A DNA stretch of 64,000 nucleotides from positions 37,960-101,959 of the forward strand of contig JAENRP010000045.1 in assembly GCA_024741835.1 (NCBI GenBank). Reading direction: 5' to 3'. The DNA is from Diplocarpon mali (Eukaryota > Ascomycota > Leotiomycetes > Helotiales > Drepanopezizaceae). Below the pieces are notes generated by a model, which did no database searches, was not told the DNA's origin, and saw only the letters and a program-made list of their open reading frames with translations. Position numbers and translations under genes: made by a program. The number at the start of each line of letters is the position of its first letter. Position 1 is the stretch's first letter. Shown one piece after another: positions 57,291 to 64,000 of this stretch.

Positions 57291-59093
57291 CCAGCAGTTA
57301 GTAGGAAGACCTGCATCGCGTAGGTGCCGCGCATGGCAAGGGTCGACGAGAAGCGTCAGAACCTCAGGCGTGGTGTGCTGTACTATAGCTCCCATTCGTC
57401 AAGGGCGGCAGACAGCATCGCACGTGCGACGACATCCTCGGCCACAGAATCGTTCCTCTTCATCACAGCACCGGGTCTCCCGTCCGTCGTCTCCCACCAG
57501 GCCGACCTCCTCCTCGCCAGCCTCGCCTCCGGACTCCTGCAAATCGTCAATCCCCCTCCGCCTTCCCCCTCCCCAGACTCTTCTTCGTCGACTTGTCGGC
57601 TCCTGCAGCCATCTCTTCACTGCGACCCTCCCCTCGGAAGGTTGTAGGCGGTATAACTGGCAGGCGGACTCGCACCGCCTCGGTCGAACCTGTCCAGCAG
57701 CACTCCCTACTGCTCCTTCGCAGCGCGCTTCCCGATACCTCCCCAGCCTCTCGCTTGGTGAAGCCCAGTCCAGGCGTGCCTTGAGACCTGCCGAGCGACG
57801 CGGGGGAGGACGAGCTGTTCATCAGGATTGGAGGTCGTCAAGTCTTTTGGCTACGTCGGTAGTGTGCGAGGACTGTTTTCGCGGCGATGTCGAGCGTGGG
57901 GATCGTTGAAAGTCTTCCATGGCGATGTGCGCTAGAGTACAGCCCCCCAAGCACAGCCTCGGTCGGTGCTGGTTTCACGTCCTGGCGAGCCACTGCTCTC
58001 GGGCAGGAGATCCTCTGTTCCCGATCTTCCACACCTGAGATGGCATACTCTCCACGCACGCTGCCGTCTCTATCCTTCTCGGGCTGATCCTCCACGGCGT
58101 GACGCACCTCCCCACAGCCCTCCTCCTACCCTCCTCGCTCAGTGGCTCCTACTCTCCGCGCCCAGCAGCTCCCTTCCTACGAGACCTACCCACAGGAGAC
58201 GAGCGCAGAGGCCGCAGCCGACTCCTTGGCCGAGCACGACCGGGCAGAAGGCTCCCCCCCCGCGATCCCCAGCACTGCCCGGCCGCCGCGGTGACGCTGC
58301 CTGCAGCGATGCCATCCTCGACAAGCACGGCATTCAGGCGGCGGGCGAGGAGGTCGAGGTCGATGTCGATGTCCCCGGGGAGGCGGTTGTGGAGAGGTGC
58401 CCCGGGCTTGCGACGGGGCGCTGGAGGTGCTCGGCGCTCGCGGGAAGTGCAGAGCGCGGTTGTCGTCGCGACACCACCCACCCGACCGATGGTCGCTTGG
58501 AGTCTCCGGCCCCGACCGTGCGTCTACGGTCCTCGCTTCGGCCTGCTTCGCTTAGCAGGCTGAAACAAAACAAGGACAGACTCGGCGCCACGACTCCTGG
58601 TAAGTCTCCTCTGAAATGCTCGTTCACTGGGTCCTTGACCCTGACGAGCCTGGAACTACGCGCAATGCTGCATCGCTCTACCCATAATACTTCGGGAGCC
58701 CCCTGCTATGCCGTGCTGCTTCGAATGTCCCAGGAGGCAAGGCCGAGGCGGAGATGCAATCTTGTCTGTGCTGTACGTGCGATTCTGCTTTCCATTATAT
58801 AGTCTAGAGCTGATTCCCAGATTATCCACCAAATCGTCCCGTCTGTCTAGCACCTTCTTCACCCCAAAAGTCTATTATAATTATACACGGGTATCAAGTA
58901 GAGTCCCAGGTTTGACTGCCCAAATACCCGACATGCGCAGTTCCTTCTCCGGAACCATGCCGTGATGATGCGTGCGTACGAAACATTGCGTGGTGGTCCG
59001 GTCTTCGTGCCTCGGAAGAGGCGGCGTCGTTGTGACGGATGCCGCGAGCGGCATCAACCCTACTCACCATGCCCCGGGGAGCAGGTCACCCCC

Positions 59094-61747
59094 TCACACC
59101 ATGATCCACTCCCCGTCAGAGCCTTCCATGAACTTGGTCCATCGGAAAGGAGCCCCGAAGTCTCCGCTCGCGGCGTGCTCGCCCTTCTCCGCCCACAGCT
59201 TCTCCAAGACCTGCAGCCCCGCGAGGTTGTTCAGGTATCCGCTCCTCCCCATGATCTCCCTGCACTTGGTCCGGACGACGTTCTGCTGCAGCTCGTTCAC
59301 ACACTCGCTCCCCGAGACGAACAGCGGCCAGAGCAGGAACTTGTCGGCACCAGACTCGTGGTCGAGACTGGTGGCGTAGGTGAGGACCTGCGAGACCAGG
59401 TTCTGGAAGGTGAGGTGCGAAGAGGGGAGGTGCGGGCAAGCGAGACGCTCCGTGTAGAGGAGAGCGGCGTACCGGAAGGCTTCAGCGACGTACCCGAGGT
59501 CGCGGAGCTGGGTCGGGGTTGGCGTGACGGGGAGGGTGGCCAGCAGGCGGGAGGGGTCAAACTCCCAGCCCTGCAGCGCCATGCGTGCAGCCTTCCACTC
59601 CGTCCAGAAGGTCGTGCGGAGCTCGTCGGGGGAGGTGTTGGACGTGAGAGCCGCGAAGGCAGCATCGTCGTCGAGTGTCGACGCAAACCCGTTCCCGTCG
59701 AAGTTGTGCGCGTGGAGGTTGTAGAAGTCGGCCAGGGCTTGACCGGCCAACCCGGGACGCGGCCGGGGCAGCGTCGGCCGCCTGTGCTCCGGGCCCGGAG
59801 GGCCAGCTTGATCCAGGACCGGCCGGAGCTGGCAGAGCATGTTCAGACGTCCGAGCTTGCCGATGATCTTGAAGAGGAGCGAGTCGCAGCCGGCGAAGTT
59901 CTCTAGAGCGTGGGTCGGGTGTGCTGGGCTGGCCATCATCTCCAGGTAGCCGCCTCGGAGTTGGGCCTCCCGGTCGTTGACACTGGCGGCGATGCCGTCG
60001 TAGAGGGTAAAGAGCGTCTCCATCCAGCCCCAGTTCCCGGTCTCCAGCCCCGAGTCCCGCATGCCGAGGATCTTCTTGACGCCGGCAAACTGGGTCCGGA
60101 ACTGGGCCACGCCCGACTCGCACATGCGGTAGTGGCACAAGATGAGCAGCGTGGCGAGAACGTAATCGTGACGAGCCTCTTGCGGGTCGCTCAGCTGCTG
60201 GTTGAGCAGGTAGACTGCCATTGTCCGGTGCTGGTACTCTTCCTGAACGGAAGGGTCCATCGGCGGCGCGTCGGGCGCCCGGGGCTGATGCGAGGCTCGC
60301 CGGATGGGGATGGGGCGAGACCCGCCATGATCCGCTCGGTCTTGAAGATCGAGCTCCAGCGGGGCGAGGGGCCAGTGGTCCGGGCCGAAAGACTGTCTCC
60401 GCCTCATGCGCAGATTGCACGCGGCCAGGGCACAGATGGCATGCTGCAAGCTCTCGCTCGTCGAAGCGAGCCCGAGGATGTGTTCCCGGTACGGGTTGCT
60501 GGGGCTATCGATGAAAACCACCGCCGGGCAGATGATCTTCTCGTAGTAGTCCAGGAAGAAGGAGACACGAGGTGGCATCTCTGAAGCGTAGGAAGAGGAC
60601 ATGGAATCCAGGCCGGTGAGGTTGTGCGGGTCCGGCTCCGAGGCAGCCTGGGAGTGCGCATCGTCCTCGTGGACGGGAGCCCAGCCGAGATGGCTCGATC
60701 GAGCACTGGTCGCGTACATCCCCGGGCCCTGGGCGTGGTGCGGACCCCCTTGCCAGTTAGTGGGTGCAGGGAGCACGGGCTGGTTCAGAACGTACCTAGC
60801 ATGTCGTCGTCGCCGAAGAGCTCATGGAGCCCCGGGGAGGGCTGAGGCTGCCGGCCTTCGACGATGTCATACTGGTTCTGGTGCGAGCCGATACTGGAGC
60901 TGAGCTCCGACGGGGCGTAGTAGTGCTCGGGGCACGAGGTGGGACCACGTGAGTCGCCCATCATACCCGGGATCGGGCTGTCTGCGAGGGAGCTGGGCGA
61001 CGAGAAGCCGTTGTACATGGGCAGCGGGCTCTGCAGGTACGAGGCATCGTCGTTGGGAAACGAGTGGCTGATGGGCGACGCAAAGTCGCTGTCGGCGTAG
61101 GAGCTCATGGAATCGAGGGACGTGCCGCCGAGTGATAGCAAGCCGTCCACTCGGCCCAGGCTCAGGGCCTGCAGCCGGTTGAGCTGAGGTAGCTGCCTCG
61201 GAGCGTTGCTCAGGGGGTCCTGGTGGTGGAAGTCCTGCAACGGATAATCGTGAGGCCCGAGCATATCCCACTCCGACATGTGCATCTGGGGGGCGATGCC
61301 GCGCGGGGCGACGTTGACAAAGTCGTAGGTGGTGAAGGGGCTGGGGTGTGGCATGGGTGCCACCGAATCCATCTTGACCTTGATCTTGATGTTGTCTTCT
61401 TCGCGAAGCGACGTTACCGACGACTTGGCTCGCGGTCGGTTCGTCGGCGGACTCCTGGGAGCGGGCGCTGACCTCGCCACGGGCAGCGAGAGACCGCGGA
61501 GCTTGCCCCGGCTGGCCACGCCCACACCCCACGTCAACTGGGTCTTGTAGCCCGAGCAATCATTGCCGACCTCGAGACATGGCGAGCAGTAGGGTCTCCT
61601 GCGATCGCACTTGATGCCTCTCTTGGTGCAGGCAAAGCAGTCATCCAAGGCGCCGCTCGCCGGCGCTCGGCGACGTCGCTTGCGCTGTGCCCCGGTCGGC
61701 GGGGACGCGGAGACAGAGGGAGGAGGACAGGCGAGGGGGAGTGTCAT
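59094..61747 (-). CDS. Zn2Cys6 transcription factor with fungal-specific transcription factor domain
   Basis: Exons 61747-60796 and 60748-59094, 868 residues, phase 1 at the single 47-nt intron. The binuclear zinc cluster has the classic spacing, with Cys at 37, 40, 47, 54, 57 and 64 (CFACTKRGIKCDRRRPYCSPCLEVGNDC), preceded by a QRKRRRR basic stretch. It continues GYKTQLTWGVGVASRGKLRG, the linker seen in the group annotated as acr-2/Upc2-like regulators. A disordered Ser/Pro region follows. The second exon carries the helical fungal transcription factor domain (Fungal_trans_2 type: FFLDYYEKIICPAVVFIDSP, NPYREHILGLASTSESLQHAICALAACNLR, CHYRMCESGVAQFRTQFAGVKKIL). The protein ends GEWIMV. Target genes are unknown. 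The nearest neighbour is the SMP-30 gene 4.3 kb away, so co-regulation is not indicated by position. Confidence 0.92.
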
Positions 61748-61916
61748 GATGCCAGGTGAGGGGCGTTTTTGTTTCGGGTGTTGTGTTTTATTTTGTCGGT
61801 GTTTTTGTATTTTTGAGATAGGTTAGGGGAATGGCGGCTGACGAGTGTGCTCGGCGCGACAGGTGCGTAGAGAAGTCAGGATGCGGCGGGCATGGAGAAG
61901 CTCGGCGGCCCGACGA

Positions 61917-62090
61917 GGAAGAGGGGGAGGGGGAGATGACGAGGATGAGGATGATTATGATTATGGTGAAGATGAAGATGAAGAGGAGGGTGAAGGCGAA
62001 GGTGAAGCTGAAGGTGAAGCTGAAGACGAAGAGGAAGACGAAGACGAAGGCGCCGAGGGAGATGATGAGGGTGATGATGTTGATAAAAGA
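61917..62090. repeat. GA-rich trinucleotide region
   Basis: GATGAG, GAAGAT and GGTGAA units over 170 bp. It is open in several frames, one of them encoding an almost pure Asp/Glu/Gly run. No ATG-led gene with other content surrounds it. Confidence 0.8.
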
Positions 62091-62671
62091 TGCAGGTCAA
62101 GGGGAAGAAGGCAGAGAGGAAGGCTCCCGACGCGATGAGATATGTACGACCGGGACACCCTCGTGGGCCGAGCGACGGTTGCAGCGGGAGATAAGGTATG
62201 ATGCGATGATGCCGGTGGAGATATTTATGGATGGAGAAGTGTAGGTGTGTTGTAGACGGCTGGCTCTCTATATCTGGATAGGATCGAGGCAAGTGGGTGT
62301 CGGCATCCATGGTGAAGAAGCGGCCCGATTAGCGACCAACCAGAGGGCCAGAGCCAGGACCAGGGGCAGGGGTCGGAGCTCGAGCGATGGAGCCGGGGGC
62401 GGAGGAACAGACGGGCCGGGGGAGGGCGGGGCAGGGGCAGGCTAGAGCAGGGGTGCGGGCCGAGGGGGAGTGGAGTCGGGGGACCCTGAGGGGGAGGGGA
62501 AGGAGCGACTGCGAACCGCGTCGCCGCAACGGGGCGTGATGTTTGGGAGGTCCATGGCGGCGGTCCGGCTCGACGGGGAGCCTTGCCAGGTCACGAGGCA
62601 TCGGGTGGCATGACTTGTTGCGCTCGACACCTCCGTGGGGCTGGATTGATGTGGTCATGCGTGGGGTGCGT

Positions 62672-62722
62672 GGTTGATGGGTTGATGGGTTGATGGGTTG
62701 ATAGACTGATAGATTGATCGAT
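62672..62722. repeat. GGTTGAT heptamer tandem
   Basis: GGTTGATG GGTTGATG units, decaying into GATAGACT and GATAGATT. Confidence 0.85.
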
Positions 62723-63813
62723 TGCACATCGTGTGGCTAGCCAGCGGGGCGGGGCGGTGGGGTGGGGGACGGAGAGCCAGAATTCGAACCCTTGGACCTG
62801 ATATCTTGCGCACACTTGCCGTCGAAGTGGGGGATCGAGCTCGGACGACAGGGGTGGGGACGAGTGCTGACGCTGCAAGCGCGCGGTGTGGCTGCATGAC
62901 AGGGGGGGAAACTGGGATCCCCCACATCAGAGCCGGGGCAGGAGCAACCCGAGGCCTTCGTATCCAACGCCTACCCTTTCCCGCGCGACTGGCAGGCCCC
63001 ACTCTCCCGCCCCTCTCTCCTCCAATCACAGCTTCGTCCCAGCTCGAGCGGCCGCCCGGGTGGCTGTGGATAGGCAGGAGGGGCGGGAGGAAAAAGGTAC
63101 AGTGCCTCACCTGGGGAAAGTCCCATCAGCCACAGAGACTGGCGACGGGAGGTCTAGAAGGCCTCTGCAGCCTTCCATGCGGCCTTCGACGAGCTCCGGC
63201 TGCTTCGCCTCGACAACTTTCCTCTTCCTGACGACCTCCGGTGCTGCGAACTCTCCCCCCGTCTGCCCTTGCCGCTTCGGGTCGGGCAGTGTTGGCCCTC
63301 GTCGGCGTTCGCTGTCGTACCTTTTTGCTCTCTCTCTCTCTCTCCGAGGACAGACTGGCGCGGCCGTTGGTTTGCCTTGTTCTAGCTCTCTCACCATCGT
63401 AGCTTTGTTGACCGGAGCTCGGAGGGCAGGTGGTCGAGAATGGCCTCGAAAGCGCTCGCGTCGCTCCCGACATTCTTGCCTCTATCTTGGCCTCTGCCCG
63501 GTTCAGAGACGAGTTGCGACGAGCACGCCTCCCCTTCCCCCCCATCGAGAACTGATCAGGAGCAGGAGCGGCTTTCTCGAGAGCAAGCGGTTCCCTGGTG
63601 AGCGGCCGGGCTCCGATCAGTCCGCCCGAGTCCGCCGGAACCGAGGCCCCAGCCTCTGGTCCTCCGTCGCCGGTATCAGCCCCCGAAAACGTGACCTCGT
63701 CGGCGCAAGTTCCACTATCCGCGCCCGCAGCGAGCACCTCACTCCCGGATCAGCCTAAACAGAAGACTATCCAGGTCCTCCAAGTGTCATGTGCGGGCTG
63801 GAAACCATGCGGA

Positions 63814-63940
63814 TGGATTCCCTGGATTCCCTGGATTCCCTGGATTCTCTGCATTCCCTGCATCCCCTGCATCCCCTGCATTCCCTGCATTCCCTGCATC
63901 CCCTTCTTTTCTCCTGCATCCCCTTCTTTTCTCCTGCCCC
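63814..63940. repeat. GGATTCCCT / GCATTCCCT nonamer array
   Basis: About ten nonamers change from GGATTCCCT to GCAT(T/C)CCCT, then two copies of GCATCCCCTTCTTTTCTCCT close the array. In one minus frame the array encodes a Met-Gln-Gly repeat that is not evidence of a gene. Confidence 0.9.
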
Positions 63941-64000
63941 TCCGCATGGATCTGCCGGCGCTGGCGGGAATGCCTGCATCTCGACTCCGTCCGCTGCCAC

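Larger units (their letters stand above)
54831..59093. other. Gene-poor region (4.3 kb)
   Basis: It contains the CGTCA-word array (two blocks, listed separately). A minus-strand ATG frame at 54817-55221 begins MADSESAIAGLLKRF and overlaps the end of the SMP-30 gene antisense; I see no family in it. Frames at 57.2-58.8 kb are long but overlap on both strands, are Pro/Ser/Arg-rich and show no domain. Confidence 0.5.
61748..64000. other. Promoter side of the Zn2Cys6 gene and low-complexity DNA to the right edge
   Basis: Overlapping Pro/Arg/Ser-rich frames on both strands (plus 62886-63758, minus 63126-63737), none with a domain. Repeats are listed separately. No gene supported. Confidence 0.5.

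Noticed and set aside
57184..58802. Overlapping frames of 240-280 codons on the plus strand and ~100 codons on the minus strand
   Set aside because: Pro/Ser/Arg-rich, open on both strands at once, no domain or plausible splice joining. Best explained by GC-rich composition.
58962..59906. 314-codon plus-strand frame
   Set aside because: Antisense shadow of the second exon of the Zn2Cys6 factor. No family content.
62760..62835. tRNA-like T-arm word (GGGTTCGAATTC on the minus strand)
   Set aside because: The T stem does not pair (position 61 is not C, arms mismatch), and no acceptor or anticodon stem can be drawn around it.
62886..63758. 290-codon plus frame and 203-codon minus frame
   Set aside because: They overlap each other, have no ATG context or domain, and run through simple repeats.

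Overview
The window looks like nuclear DNA of a filamentous ascomycete (Pezizomycotina). Evidence: many genes broken by short introns (about 45-75 nt, a few longer) with GT...AG ends and CTAAC/CTGAC-like branch sites, Zn2Cys6 and bZIP regulators, a fungal-type RIX1, YPP1 and THO subunit 1, and long gene-poor, GC-rich, microsatellite-laden intergenic DNA. I rebuilt exons by eye. Every internal junction given below keeps the reading frame, but none was tested against transcripts. No rRNA, tRNA, CRISPR array or intact transposon was recognised.

Layout. 1-3.8 kb: 5' two thirds of an eIF4G gene (minus strand, running off the left edge). 3.8-9.3 kb: gene-poor DNA with several tandem repeats. 9.3-11.0 kb: a double-RING plus LON-domain protein. 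11.0-13.1 kb: gene-poor. 13.1-48 kb is the gene-dense core: an 11-exon LPxEV-motif protein of unknown function; a PuuE-like polysaccharide-deacetylase-fold enzyme; a signal-peptide-bearing CMP/dCMP-type deaminase; an old yellow enzyme with an in-frame stop; a THOC1/Hpr1 protein whose C-terminus is a guanylate-kinase-like domain; Aquarius; an unknown 328-residue protein; RIX1; YPP1; an aldehyde dehydrogenase; and a bZIP factor. 48-53.7 kb is gene-poor, with an 18-N assembly gap. 53.7-54.8 kb: an SMP-30/gluconolactonase protein. 54.8-59.1 kb holds a strange degenerate array of CGTCARATC-like words. 59.1-61.7 kb: a Zn2Cys6 factor. 61.7-64 kb: low-complexity DNA to the right edge.

Functional themes. 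Four genes serve RNA metabolism: eIF4G (translation), THOC1 (mRNP assembly/export), Aquarius (spliceosome) and RIX1 (60S biogenesis). THOC1 and Aquarius are divergent from a 229-bp shared promoter. YPP1 is plasma-membrane PI4-kinase scaffolding. The deaminase, PuuE-like enzyme, old yellow enzyme, aldehyde dehydrogenase and SMP-30 protein are metabolic. They do not form an evident biosynthetic cluster, because no backbone enzyme is present.

The most interesting items are the THOC1-guanylate kinase fusion with its GKD (not GKS/T) P-loop, the CGTCA-word array at 55.6-57.3 kb, the otherwise intact old yellow enzyme gene with an in-frame TGA, and the predicted secreted deaminase.
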